This document shows, one piece after another, positions 20,494 to 34,944 of a DNA stretch of 64,000 bases (positions within the stretch are counted from its first letter, which is position 1; each line of letters begins with the position of its first letter). The notes beneath the pieces were generated by a model. That model saw only the letters and a program-made list of their open reading frames with translations. It made no database searches and had not been told where the DNA came from. The stretch comes from Dichetophora obliterata (Eukaryota > Arthropoda > Insecta > Diptera > Sciomyzidae): contig OY986440.1 of assembly GCA_963920525.1 (NCBI GenBank), positions 1,774,673 through 1,838,672 on the forward strand, in the 5' to 3' direction. The position numbers and the translations under genes are program-made.

Positions 20494-23400
20494 TTGAAAC
20501 CAGTTTCAATGCCTTCCTACACTCATTACCAATTCCTAGAGAACCCTATGATTTTGAAATTTTATAATTTTGAAATTCTGACGACGGATTCGGATTCAGT
20601 GACCCATATTTTGCGTATGATTTTTTTTTGCCTTCCCCGAATTCTCAAAACTACAGAAAAAGAAGGTGGCAACCCTATCCACCATCTTGAATTTTAAAAT
20701 TCTGACTTCAGATTCGAAATCAGCGACCCCTAAACACTAATAAATGACTACAAACTACAAAAAATAAAGGTGGCAACCCTATCCACCATCTTGAATTTTA
20801 AAATTCTGACCTTAGATTCGAAATCAGCGATAAAATTAATTTTTACCTTGAAAAAACACCCCAGATTAAACCGGATATTTTTTCCATAGCGACTCTCACA
20901 AAAGCCACATGGCGGCCATCATTAAAAAATTGTCAACTCTGCGCCTCTCCTAAGCGGCCATTATACTTTTGTGGAAGGAGGAGGAGCCACAAAAACAGCC
21001 AGTGTTGTGCAAAAGTTTATGAGAAGTATAAGTGTTGTGTAAATTTGAAACCAGTTTCAATGCCTTCCTACACTCATTACCAATTCCTAGAGAACCCTAT
21101 GATTTTGAAATTTTATAATTTTGAAATTCTGACGACGGATTCGGATTCAGTGACCCATATTTTGTCTATGATTTTTTTTTTGCCTTCCCCGAATTCTCAA
21201 AACTACAGAAAAAGAAGGTGGCAACCCTATCCACCATCTTGAATTTTAAAATTCTGACTTCAGATTCGAAATCAGCGACCCCTAAACACTAATAAATGAC
21301 GTTTAAAATTCTTAAAAAGACATATTATTAGGTGGCAACCCTATTATTTCGAATCTTTATAATTTTGAAATTCTGACGACGGATTCGGATTCAGTGACCC
21401 ATATTTTGCATATGATTTTTTTTTTGCCTTCCCCGAATTCTCAAAACTACAGAAAAAGAAGGTGGCAACCCTATCCACCATCTTGAATTTTAAAATTCTG
21501 ACTTCAGATTCGTAATCAGCGACCCCTAAACACTAATAAATGACTACAAACTACAAAAAATAAAGGTGGCAACCCTATCCACCATCTTGAATTTTAAAAT
21601 TCTGACCTTAGATTCGAAATCAGCGATAAAATTAATTTTGACCTTGAAAAAACACCCCAGATTAAACCGGATATTTTTTCCATAGCGACTCTCACAAAAG
21701 CCACATGGCGGCCATCATTAAAAAATTGTCAACTCTGCGCCTCTCCTAAGCGGCCATTATACTTTTGTGGAAGGAGGAGGAGCCACAAAAACAGCCAGTG
21801 TTGTGCAAAAGTTTATGAGAAGTATAAGTGTTGTGTAAATTTGAAACCAGTTTCAATGCCTTCCTACACTCATTACCAATTCCTAGAGAACCCTATGATT
21901 TTGAAATTTTATAATTTTGAAATTCTGACGACGGATTCGGATTCAGTGACCCATATTTTGCCTATGATTTTTTTTTTGCCTTCCCCGAATTCTCAAAACT
22001 ACAGAAAAAGAAGGTGGCAACCCTATCCACCATCTTGAATTTTAAAATTCTGACTTCAGATTCGAAATCAGCGACCCCTAAACACTAATAAATGACGTTT
22101 AAAATTCTTAAAAAGACATATTATTAGGTGGCAACCCTATTATTTCGAATCTTTATAATTTTGAAATTCTGACGACGGATTCGGATTCAGTGACCCATAT
22201 TTTGTGTATGATTTTTTTTTTGCCTTCCCCGAATTCTCAAAACTACAGAAAAAGAAGGTGGCAACCCTATCCACCATCTTGAATTTTAAAATTCTGACTT
22301 CAGATTCGAAATCAGCGACCCCTAAACACTAATAAATGACTACAAACTACAAAAAATAAAGGTGGCAACCCTATCCACCATCTTGAATTTTAAAATTCTG
22401 ACCTTAGATTCGAAATCAGCGATAAAATTAATTTTTACCTTGAAAAAACACCCCAGATTAAACCGGATATTTTTTCCATAGCGACTCTCACAAAAGCCAC
22501 ATGGCGGCCATCATTAAAAAATTGTCAACTCTGCGCCTCTCCTAAGCGGCCATTATACTTTTGTGGAAGGAGGAGGAGCCACAAAAACAGCCAGTGTTGT
22601 GCAAAAGTTTATGAGAAGTATAAGTGTTGTGTAAATTTGAAACCAGTTTCAATGCCTTCCTACACTCATTACCAATTCCTAGAGAACCCTATGATTTTGA
22701 AATTTTATAATTTTGAAATTCTGACGACGGATTCGGATTCAGTGACCCATATTTTGCGTATGATTTTTTTTTTGCCTTCCCCGAATTCTCAAAACTACAG
22801 AAAAAGAAGGTGGCAACCCTATCCACCATCTTGAATTTTAAAATTCTGACTTCAGATTCGAAATCAGCGACCCCTAAACACTAATAAATGACGTTTAAAA
22901 TTCTTAAAAAGACATATTATTAGGTGGCAGCCCTATTATTTCGAATCTTTATAATTTTGAAATTCTGACGACGGATTCGGATTCAGTGACCCATATTTTG
23001 TGTATGATTTTTTTTTTGCCTTCCCCGAATTCTCAAAACTACAGAAAAAGAAGGTGGCAACCCTATCCACCATCTTGAATTTTAAAATTCTGACTTCAGA
23101 TTCGAAATCAGCGACCCCTAAACACTTATAAATGACTACAAACTACAAAAAATAAAGGTGGCAACCCTATCCACCATCTTGAATTTTAAAATTCTGACCT
23201 TAGATTCGAAATCAGCGATAAAATTAATTTTGACCTTGAAAAAACACCCCAGATTAAACCGGATATTTTTTCCATAGCGACTCTCACAAAAGCCACATGG
23301 CGGCCATCATTAAAAAATTGTCAACTCTGCGCCTCTCCTAAGCGGCCATTATACTTTTGTGGAAGGAGGAGGAGCCACAAAAACAGCCAGTGTTGTGCAA

Positions 23401-26400
23401 AAGTTTATGAGAAGTATAAGTGTTGTGTAAATTTGAAACCAGTTTCAATGCCTTCCTACACTCATTACCAATTCCTAGAGAACCCTATGATTTTGAAATT
23501 TTATAATTTTGAAATTCTGACGACGGATTCGGATTCAGTGACCCATATTTTGTCTATGATTTTTTTTTGCCTTCCCCGAATTCTCAAAACTACAGAAAAA
23601 GAAGGTGGCAACCCTATCCACCATCTTGAATTTTAAAATTCTGACTTCAGATTCGAAATCAGCGACCCCTAAACACTAATAAATGACGTTTAAAATTCTT
23701 AAAAAGACATATTATTAGGTGGCAACCCTATTATTTCGAATCTTTATAATTTTGAAATTCTGACGACGGATTCGGATTCAGTGACCCATATTTTGTGTAT
23801 GATTTTTTTTTTGCCTTCCCCGAATTCTCAAAACTACAGAAAAAGAAGGTGGCAACCCTATCCACCATCTTGAATTTTAAAATTCTGACTTCAGATTCGA
23901 AATCAGCGACCCCTAAACACTAATAAATGACTACAAACTACAAAAAATAAAGGTGGCAACCCTATCCACCATCTTGAATTTTAAAATTCTGACCTTAGAT
24001 TCGAAATCAGCGATAAAATTAATTTTGACCTTGAAAAAACACCCCAGATTAAACCGGATATTTTTTCCATAGCGACTCTCACAAAAGCCACATGGCGGCC
24101 ATCATTAAAAAATTGTCAACTCTGCGCCTCTCCTAAGCGGCCATTATACTTTTGTGGAAGGAGGAGGAGCCACAAAAACAGCCAGTGTTGTGCAAAAGTT
24201 TATGAGAAGTATAAGTGTTGTGTAAATTTGAAACCAGTTTCAATGCCTTCCTACACTCATTACCAATTCCTAGAGAACCCTATGATTTTGAAATTTTATA
24301 ATTTTGAAATTCTGACGACGGATTCGGATTCAGTGACCCATATTTTGCGTATGATTTTTTTTTGCCTTCCCCGAATTCTCAAAACTACAGAAAAAGAAGG
24401 TGGCAACCCTATCCACCATCTTGAATTTTAAAATTCTGACTTCAGATTCGAAATCAGCGACCCCTAAACACTAATAAATGACTACAAACTACAAAAAATA
24501 AAGGTGGCAACCCTATCCACCATCTTGAATTTTAAAATTCTGACCTTAGATTCGAAATCAGCGATAAAATTAATTTTTACCTTGAAAAAACACCCCAGAT
24601 TAAACCGGATATTTTTTCCATAGCGACTCTCACAAAAGCCACATGGCGGCCATCATTAAAAAATTGTCAACTCTGCGCCTCTCCTAAGCGGCCATTATAC
24701 TTTTGTGGAAGGAGGAGGAGCCACAAAAACAGCCAGTGTTGTGCAAAAGTTTATGAGAAGTATAAGTGTTGTGTAAATTTGAAACCAGTTTCAATGCCTT
24801 CCTACACTCATTACCAATTCCTAGAGAACCCTATGATTTTGAAATTTTATAATTTTGAAATTCTGACGACGGATTCGGATTCAGTGACCCATATTTTGTG
24901 TATGATTTTTTTTTTGCCTTCCCCGAATTCTCAAAACTACAGAAAAAGAAGGTGGCAACCCTATCCACCATCTTGAATTTTAAAATTCTGACTTCAGATT
25001 CGAAATCAGCGACCCCTAAACACTAATAAATGACGTTTAAAATTCTTAAAAAGACATATTATTAGGTGGCAACCCTATTATTTCGAATCTTTATAATTTT
25101 GAAATTCTGACGACGGATTCGGATTCAGTGACCCATATTTTGCATATGATTTTTTTTTTGCCTTCCCCGAATTCTCAAAACTACAGAAAAAGAAGGTGGC
25201 AACCCTATCCACCATCTTGAATTTTAAAATTCTGACTTCAGATTCGTAATCAGCGACCCCTAAACACTAATAAATGACTACAAACTACAAAAAATAAAGG
25301 TGGCAACCCTATCCACCATCTTGAATTTTAAAATTCTGACCTTAGATTCGAAATCAGCGATAAAATTAATTTTGACCTTGAAAAAACACCCCAGATTAAA
25401 CCGGATATTTTTTCCATAGCGACTCTCACAAAAGCCACATGGCGGCCATCATTAAAAAATTGTCAACTCTGCGCCTCTCCTAAGCGGCCATTATACTTTT
25501 GTGGAAGGAGGAGGAGCCACAAAAACAGCCAGTGTTGTGCAAAAGTTTATGAGAAGTATAAGTGTTGTGTAAATTTGAAACCAGTTTCAATGCCTTCCTA
25601 CACTCATTACCAATTCCTAGAGAACCCTATGATTTTGAAATTTTATAATTTTGAAATTCTGACGACGGATTCGGATTCAGTGACCCATATTTTGCGTATG
25701 ATTTTTTTTTTGCCTTCCCCGAATTCTCAAAACTACAGAAAAAGAAGGTGGCAACCCTATCCACCATCTTGAATTTTAAAATTCTGACTTCAGATTCGAA
25801 ATCAGCGACCCCTAAACACTAATAAATGACGTTTAAAATTCTTAAAAAGACATATTATTAGGTGGCAACCCTATTATTTCGAATCTTTATAATTTTGAAA
25901 TTCTGACGACGGATTCGGATTCAGTGACCCATATTTTGTGTATGATTTTTTTTTTGCCTTCCCCGAATTCTCAAAACTACAGAAAAAGAAGGTGGCAACC
26001 CTATCCACCATCTTGAATTTTAAAATTCTGACTTCAGATTCGAAATCAGCGACCCCTAAACACTAATAAATGACTACAAACTACAAAAAATAAAGGTGGC
26101 AACCCTATCCACCATCTTGAATTTTAAAATTCTGACCTTAGATTCGAAATCAGCGATAAAATTAATTTTGACCTTGAAAAAACACCCCAGATTAAACCGG
26201 ATATTTTTTCCATAGCGACTCTCACAAAAGCCACATGGCGGCCATCATTAAAAAATTGTCAACTCTGCGCCTCTCCTAAGCGGCCATTATACTTTTGTGG
26301 AAGGAGGAGGAGCCACAAAAACAGCCAGTGTTGTGCAAAAGTTTATGAGAAGTATAAGTGTTGTGTAAATTTGAAACCAGTTTCAATGCCTTCCTACACT

Positions 26401-27718
26401 CATTACCAATTCCTAGAGAACCCTATGATTTTGAAATTTTATAATTTTGAAATTCTGACGACGGATTCGGATTCAGTGACCCATATTTTGTGTATGATTT
26501 TTTTTTTGCCTTCCCCGAATTCTCAAAACTACAGAAAAAGAAGGTGGCAACCCTATCCACCATCTTGAATTTTAAAATTCTGACTTCAGATTCGAAATCA
26601 GCGACCCCTAAACACTAATAAATGACTACAAACTACAAAAAATAAAGGTGGCAACCCTATCCACCATCTTGAATTTTAAAATTCTGACCTTAGATTCGAA
26701 ATCAGCGATAAAATTAATTTTGACCTTGAAAAAACACCCCAGATTAAACCGGATATTTTTTCCATAGCGACTCTCACAAAAGCCACATGGCGGCCATCAT
26801 TAAAAAATTGTCAACTCTGCGCCTCTCCTAAGCGGCCATTATACTTTTGTGGAAGGAGGAGGAGCCACAAAAACAGCCAGTGTTGTGCAAAAGTTTATGA
26901 GAAGTATAAGTGTTGTGTAAATTTGAAACCAGTTTCAATGCCTTCCTACACTCATTACCAATTCCTAGAGAACCCTATGATTTTGAAATTTTATAATTTT
27001 GAAATTCTGACGACGGATTCGGATTCAGTGACCCATATTTTGCGTATGATTTTTTTTTTGCCTTCCCCGAATTCTCAAAACTACAGAAAAAGAAGGTGGC
27101 AACCCTATCCACCATCTTGAATTTTAAAATTCTGACTTCAGATTCGAAATCAGCGACCCCTAAACACTAATAAATGACGTTTAAAATTCTTAAAAAGACA
27201 TATTATTAGGTGGCAACCCTATTATTTCGAATCTTTATAATTTTGAAATTCTGACGACGGATTCGGATTCAGTGACCCATATTTCGCATATGATTTTTTT
27301 TTTGCCTTCCCCGAATTCTCAAAACTACAGAAAAAGAAGGTGGCAACCCTATCCACCATCTTGAATTTTAAAATTCTGACTTCAGATTCGAAATCAGCGA
27401 CCCCTAAACACTAATAAATGACTACAAACTACAAAAAATAAAGGTGGCAACCCTATCCACCATCTTGAATTTTAAAATTCTGACCTTAGATTCGAAATCA
27501 GCGATAAAATTAATTTTGACCTTGAAAAAACACCCCAGATTAAACCGGATATTTTTTCCATAGCGACTCTCACAAAAGCCACATGGCGGCCATCATTAAA
27601 AAATTGTCAACTCTGCGCCTCTCCTAAGCGGCCATTATACTTTTGTGGAAGGAGGAGGAGCCACAAAAACAGCCAGTGTTGTGCAAAAGTTTATGAGAAG
27701 TATAAGTGTTGTGTAAAT
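20494..27718 (+). repeat. Type B higher-order repeat, copy 1 (7225 bp, 10 monomers)
   Basis: Monomer starts: 20494 (552 class), 21045, 21841, 22637, 23433, 24228 (552 class), 24779, 25575, 26371 (552 class), 26923. Two five-monomer halves of 3734 and 3491 bp each open with a T9 short monomer whose core has TTTTTACC, followed by a monomer with ATTCGTAATC (T at 21513 and 25247). The halves differ because the fourth monomer is 796 bp in the first and 552 bp in the second. CACTTATAAATG near 23122 marks the fourth monomer. Confidence 0.93.
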
Positions 27719-30700
27719 TTGAAACCAGTTTCAATGCCTTCCTACACTCATTACCAATTCCTAGAGAACCCTATGATTTTGAAATTTTATAATTTTGAAA
27801 TTCTGACGACGGATTCGGATTCAGTGACCCATATTTTGCGTATGATTTTTTTTTGCCTTCCCCGAATTCTCAAAACTACAGAAAAAGAAGGTGGCAACCC
27901 TATCCACCATCTTGAATTTTAAAATTCTGACTTCAGATTCGAAATCAGCGACCCCTAAACACTAATAAATGACTACAAACTACAAAAAATAAAGGTGGCA
28001 ACCCTATCCACCATCTTGAATTTTAAAATTCTGACCTTAGATTCGAAATCAGCGATAAAATTAATTTTTACCTTGAAAAAACACCCCAGATTAAACCGGA
28101 TATTTTTTCCATAGCGACTCTCACAAAAGCCACATGGCGGCCATCATTAAAAAATTGTCAACTCTGCGCCTCTCCTAAGCGGCCATTATACTTTTGTGGA
28201 AGGAGGAGGAGCCACAAAAACAGCCAGTGTTGTGCAAAAGTTTATGAGAAGTATAAGTGTTGTGTAAATTTGAAACCAGTTTCAATGCCTTCCTACACTC
28301 ATTACCAATTCCTAGAGAACCCTATGATTTTGAAATTTTATAATTTTGAAATTCTGACGACGGATTCGGATTCAGTGACCCATATTTTGTCTATGATTTT
28401 TTTTTTGCCTTCCCCGAATTCTCAAAACTACAGAAAAAGAAGGTGGCAACCCTATCCACCATCTTGAATTTTAAAATTCTGACTTCAGATTCGAAATCAG
28501 CGACCCCTAAACACTAATAAATGACGTTTAAAATTCTTAAAAAGACATATTATTAGGTGGCAACCCTATTATTTCGAATCTTTATAATTTTGAAATTCTG
28601 ACGACGGATTCGGATTCAGTGACCCATATTTTGTGTATGATTTTTTTTTTGCCTTCCCCGAATTCTCAAAACTACAGAAAAAGAAGGTGGCAACCCTATC
28701 CACCATCTTGAATTTTAAAATTCTGACTTCAGATTCGTAATCAGCGACCCCTAAACACTAATAAATGACTACAAACTACAAAAAATAAAGGTGGCAACCC
28801 TATCCACCATCTTGAATTTTAAAATTCTGACCTTAGATTCGAAATCAGCGATAAAATTAATTTTGACCTTGAAAAAACACCCCAGATTAAACCGGATATT
28901 TTTTCCATAGCGACTCTCACAAAAGCCACATGGCGGCCATCATTAAAAAATTGTCAACTCTGCGCCTCTCCTAAGCGGCCATTATACTTTTGTGGAAGGA
29001 GGAGGAGCCACAAAAACAGCCAGTGTTGTGCAAAAGTTTATGAGAAGTATAAGTGTTGTGTAAATTTGAAACCAGTTTCAATGCCTTCCTACACTCATTA
29101 CCAATTCCTAGAGAACCCTATGATTTTGAAATTTTATAATTTTGAAATTCTGACGACGGATTCGGATTCAGTGACCCATATTTTGCATATGATTTTTTTT
29201 TTGCCTTCCCCGAATTCTCAAAACTACAGAAAAAGAAGGTGGCAACCCTATCCACCATCTTGAATTTTAAAATTCTGACTTCAGATTCGAAATCAGCGAC
29301 CCCTAAACACTAATAAATGACGTTTAAAATTCTTAAAAAGACATATTATTAGGTGGCAACCCTATTATTTCGAATCTTTATAATTTTGAAATTCTGACGA
29401 CGGATTCGGATTCAGTGACCCATATTTTGTGTATGATTTTTTTTTTGCCTTCCCCGAATTCTCAAAACTACAGAAAAAGAAGGTGGCAACCCTATCCACC
29501 ATCTTGAATTTTAAAATTCTGACTTCAGATTCGAAATCAGCGACCCCTAAACACTAATAAATGACTACAAACTACAAAAAATAAAGGTGGCAACCCTATC
29601 CACCATCTTGAATTTTAAAATTCTGACCTTAGATTCGAAATCAGCGATAAAATTAATTTTGACCTTGAAAAAACACCCCAGATTAAACCGGATATTTTTT
29701 CCATAGCGACTCTCACAAAAGCCACATGGCGGCCATCATTAAAAAATTGTCAACTCTGCGCCTCTCCTAAGCGGCCATTATACTTTTGTGCAAGGAGGAG
29801 GAGCCACAAGAACAGCCAGTGTTGTGCAAAAGTTTATGAGAAGTATAAGTGTTGTGTAAATTTGAAACCAGTTTCAATGCCTTCCTACACTCATTACCAA
29901 TTCCTAGAGAACCCTATGATTTTGAAATTTTATAATTTTGAAATTCTGACGACGGATTCGGATTCAGTGACCCATATTTTGCGTATGATTTTTTTTTTGC
30001 CTTCCCCGAATTCTCAAAACTACAGAAAAAGAAGGTGGCAACCCTATCCACCATCTTGAATTTTAAAATTCTGACTTCAGATTCGAAATCAGCGACCCCT
30101 AAACACTAATAAATGACGTTTAAAATTCTTAAAAAGACATATTATTAGGTGGCAGCCCTATTATTTCGAATCTTTATAATTTTGAAATTCTGACGACGGA
30201 TTCGGATTCAGTGACCCATATTTTGCATATGATTTTTTTTTTGCCTTCCCCGAATTCTCAAAACTACAGAAAAAGAAGGTGGCAACCCTATCCACCATCT
30301 TGAATTTTAAAATTCTGACTTCAGATTCGAAATCAGCGACCCCTAAACACTTATAAATGACTACAAACTACAAAAAATAAAGGTGGCAACCCTATCCACC
30401 ATCTTGAATTTTAAAATTCTGACCTTAGATTCGAAATCAGCGATAAAATTAATTTTGACCTTGAAAAAACACCCCAGATTAAACCGGATATTTTTTCCAT
30501 AGCGACTCTCACAAAAGCCACATGGCGGCCATCATTAAAAAATTGTCAACTCTGCGCCTCTCCTAAGCGGCCATTATACTTTTGTGGAAGGAGGAGGAGC
30601 CACAAAAACAGCCAGTGTTGTGCAAAAGTTTATGAGAAGTATAAGTGTTGTGTAAATTTGAAACCAGTTTCAATGCCTTCCTACACTCATTACCAATTCC

Positions 30701-33700
30701 TAGAGAACCCTATGATTTTGAAATTTTATAATTTTGAAATTCTGACGACGGATTCGGATTCAGTGACCCATATTTTGCGTATGATTTTTTTTTTGCCTTC
30801 CCCGAATTCTCAAAACTACAGAAAAAGAAGGTGGCAACCCTATCCACCATCTTGAATTTTAAAATTCTGACTTCAGATTCGAAATCAGCGACCCCTAAAC
30901 ACTAATAAATGACGTTTAAAATTCTTAAAAAGACATATTATTAGGTGGCAACCCTATTATTTCGAATCTTTATAATTTTGAAATTCTGACGACGGATTCG
31001 GATTCAGTGACCCATATTTCGCATATGGTTTTTTTTTTGCCTTCCCCGAATTCTCAAAACTACAGAAAAAGAAGGTGGCAACCCTATCCACCATCTTGAA
31101 TTTTAAAATTCTGACTTCAGATTCGAAATCAGCGACCCCTAAACACTAATAAATGACTACAAACTACAAAAAATAAAGGTGGCAACCCTATCCACCATCT
31201 TGAATTTTAAAATTCTGACCTTAGATTCGAAATCAGCGATAAAATTAATTTTGACCTTGAAAAAACACCCCAGATTAAACCGGATATTTTTTCCATAGCG
31301 ACTCTCACAAAAGCCACATGGCGGCCATCATTAAAAAATTGTCAACTCTGCGCCTCTCCTAAGCGGCCATTATACTTTTGTGGAAGGAGGAGGAGCCACA
31401 AAAACAGCCAGTGTTGTGCAAAAGTTTATGAGAAGTATAAGTGTTGTGTAAATTTGAAACCAGTTTCAATGCCTTCCTACACTCATTACCAATTCCTAGA
31501 GAACCCTATGATTTTGAAATTTTATAATTTTGAAATTCTGACGACGGATTCGGATTCAGTGACCCATATTTTGCGTATGATTTTTTTTTGCCTTCCCCGA
31601 ATTCTCAAAACTACAGAAAAAGAAGGTGGCAACCCTATCCACCATCTTGAATTTTAAAATTCTGACTTCAGATTCGAAATCAGCGACCCCTAAACACTAA
31701 TAAATGACTACAAACTACAAAAAATAAAGGTGGCAACCCTATCCACCATCTTGAATTTTAAAATTCTGACCTTAGATTCGAAATCAGCGATAAAATTAAT
31801 TTTTACCTTGAAAAAACACCCCAGATTAAACCGGATATTTTTTCCATAGCGACTCTCACAAAAGCCACATGGCGGCCATCATTAAAAAATTGTCAACTCT
31901 GCGCCTCTCCTAAGCGGCCATTATACTTTTGTGGAAGGAGGAGGAGCCACAAAAACAGCCAGTGTTGTGCAAAAGTTTATGAGAAGTATAAGTGTTGTGT
32001 AAATTTGAAACCAGTTTCAATGCCTTCCTACACTCATTACCAATTCCTAGAGAACCCTATGATTTTGAAATTTTATAATTTTGAAATTCTGACGACGGAT
32101 TCGGATTCAGTGACCCATATTTTGTGTATGATTTTTTTTTTGCCTTCCCCGAATTCTCAAAACTACAGAAAAAGAAGGTGGCAACCCTATCCACCATCTT
32201 GAATTTTAAAATTCTGACTTCAGATTCGAAATCAGCGACCCCTAAACACTAATAAATGACGTTTAAAATTCTTAAAAAGACATATTATTAGGTGGCAACC
32301 CTATTATTTCGAATCTTTATAATTTTGAAATTCTGACGACGGATTCGGATTCAGTGACCCATATTTTGTGTATGATTTTTTTTTTGCCTTCCCCGAATTC
32401 TCAAAACTACAGAAAAATAAGGTGGCAACCCTATCCACCATCTTGAATTTTAAAATTCTGACTTCAGATTCGTAATCAGCGACCCCTAAACACTAATAAA
32501 TGACTACAAACTACAAAAAATAAAGGTGGCAACCCTATCCACCATCTTGAATTTTAAAATTCTGACCTTAGATTCGAAATCAGCGATAAAATTAATTTTG
32601 ACCTTGAAAAAACACCCCAGATTAAACCGGATATTTTTTCCATAGCGACTCTCACAAAAGCCACATGGCGGCCATCATTAAAAAATTGTCAACTCTGCGC
32701 CTCTCCTAAGCGGCCATTATACTTTTGTGGAAGGAGGAGGAGCCACAAAAACAGCCAGTGTTGTGCAAAAGTTTATGAGAAGTATAAGTGTTGTGTAAAT
32801 TTGAAACCAGTTTCAATGCCTTCCTACACTCATTACCAATTCCTAGAGAACCCTATGATTTTGAAATTTTATAATTTTGAAATTCTGACGACGGATTCGG
32901 ATTCAGTGACCCATATTTTGCGTATGATTTTTTTTTTGCCTTCCCCGAATTCTCAAAACTACAGAAAAAGAAGGTGGCAACCCTATCCACCATCTTGAAT
33001 TTTAAAATTCTGACTTCAGATTCGAAATCAGCGACCCCTAAACACTAATAAATGACGTTTAAAATTCTTAAAAAGACATATTATTAGGTGGCAACCCTAT
33101 TATTTCGAATCTTTATAATTTTGAAATTCTGACGACGGATTCGGATTCAGTGACCCATATTTTGCATATGATTTTTTTTTTGCCTTCCCCGAATTCTCAA
33201 AACTACAGAAAAAGAAGGTGGCAACCCTATCCACCATCTTGAATTTTAAAATTCTGACTTCAGATTCGAAATCAGCGACCCCTAAACACTAATAAATGAC
33301 TACAAACTACAAAAAATAAAGGTGGCAACCCTATCCACCATCTTGAATTTTAAAATTCTGACCTTAGATTCGAAATCAGCGATAAAATTAATTTTGACCT
33401 TGAAAAAACACCCCAGATTAAACCGGATATTTTTTCCATAGCGACTCTCACAAAAGCCACATGGCGGCCATCATTAAAAAATTGTCAACTCTGCGCCTCT
33501 CCTAAGCGGCCATTATACTTTTGTGGAAGGAGGAGGAGCCACAAAAACAGCCAGTGTTGTGCAAAAGTTTATGAGAAGTATAAGTGTTGTGTAAATTTGA
33601 AACCAGTTTCAATGCCTTCCTACACTCATTACCAATTCCTAGAGAACCCTATGATTTTGAAATTTTATAATTTTGAAATTCTGACGACGGATTCGGATTC

Positions 33701-34944
33701 AGTGACCCATATTTTGCGTATGATTTTTTTTTTGCCTTCCCCGAATTCTCAAAACTACAGAAAAAGAAGGTGGCAACCCTATCCACCATCTTGAATTTTA
33801 AAATTCTGACTTCAGATTCGAAATCAGCGACCCCTAAACACTAATAAATGACTACAAACTACAAAAAATAAAGGTGGCAACCCTATCCACCATCTTGAAT
33901 TTAAAAATTCTGACCTTAGATTCGAAATCAGCGATAAAATTAATTTTGACCTTGAAAAAACACCCCAGATTAAACCGGATATTTTTTCCATAGCGACTCT
34001 CACAAAAGCCACATGGCGGCCATCATTAAAAAATTGTCAACTCTGCGCCTCTCCTAAGCCGCCATTATACTTTTGTGGAAGGAGGAGGAGCCACAAAAAC
34101 AGCCAGTGTTGTGCAAAAGTTTATGAGAAGTATAAGTGTTGTGTAAATTTGAAACCAGTTTCAATGCCTTCCTACACTCATTACCAATTCCTAGAGAACC
34201 CTATGATTTTGAAATTTTATAATTTTGAAATTCTGACGACGGATTCGGATTCAGTGACCCATATTTTGCATATGATTTTTTTTTTGCCTTCCCCGAATTC
34301 TCAAAACTACAGAAAAAGAAGGTGGCAACCCTATCCACCATCTTGAATTTTAAAATTCTGACTTCAGATTCGAAATCAGCGACCCCTAAACACTAATAAA
34401 TGACGTTTAAAATTCTTAAAAAGACATATTATTAGGTGGCAACCCTATTATTTCGAATCTTTATAATTTTGAAATTCTGACGACGGATTCGGATTCAGTG
34501 ACCCATATTTTGCGTATGATTTTTTTTTTGCCTTCCCCGAATTCTCAAAACTACAGAAAAAGAAGGTGGCAACCCTATCCACCATCTTGAATTTTAAAAT
34601 TCTGACTTCAGATTCGAAATCACTGACCCCTAAACACTAATAAATGACTACAAACTACAAAAAATAAAGGTGGCAACCCTATCCACCATCTTGAATTTTA
34701 AAATTCTGACCTTAGATTCGAAATCAGCGATAAAATTAATTTTGACCTTGAAAAAACACCCCAGATTAAAACGGATATTTTTTCCATAGCGACTCTCACA
34801 AAAGCCACATGGCGGCCATCATTAAAAAATTGTCAACTCTGCGCCTCTCCTAAGCGGCCATTATACTTTTGTGGAAGGAGGAGGAGCCACAAAAACAGCC
34901 AGTGTTGTGCAAAAGTTTATGAGAAGTATAAGTGTTGTGTAAAT
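27719..34944 (+). repeat. Type B higher-order repeat, copy 2 (7226 bp, 10 monomers)
   Basis: Monomer starts: 27719 (552 class), 28270, 29066, 29862, 30658, 31454 (552 class), 32005, 32801, 33597 (552 class), 34149. It repeats the order and length classes of copy 1, including ATTCGTAATC at 28738 and 32473, TTTTTACC at 28069 and 31804, and CACTTATAAATG near 30352. It is more diverged than the two type A copies are from each other: the monomer at 30658 has CGCATATGG where 23433 has a T9/TC pattern, and 34149 has CACTGACC where 26923 has CGCATATG. Confidence 0.92.

Noticed and set aside
33824..34012. Minus-strand open reading frame of 62 codons
   Set aside because: It exists only because T33903 became A and removed a stop present in the other copies. 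It crosses the 104-bp module and the core, and has no recognisable domain.
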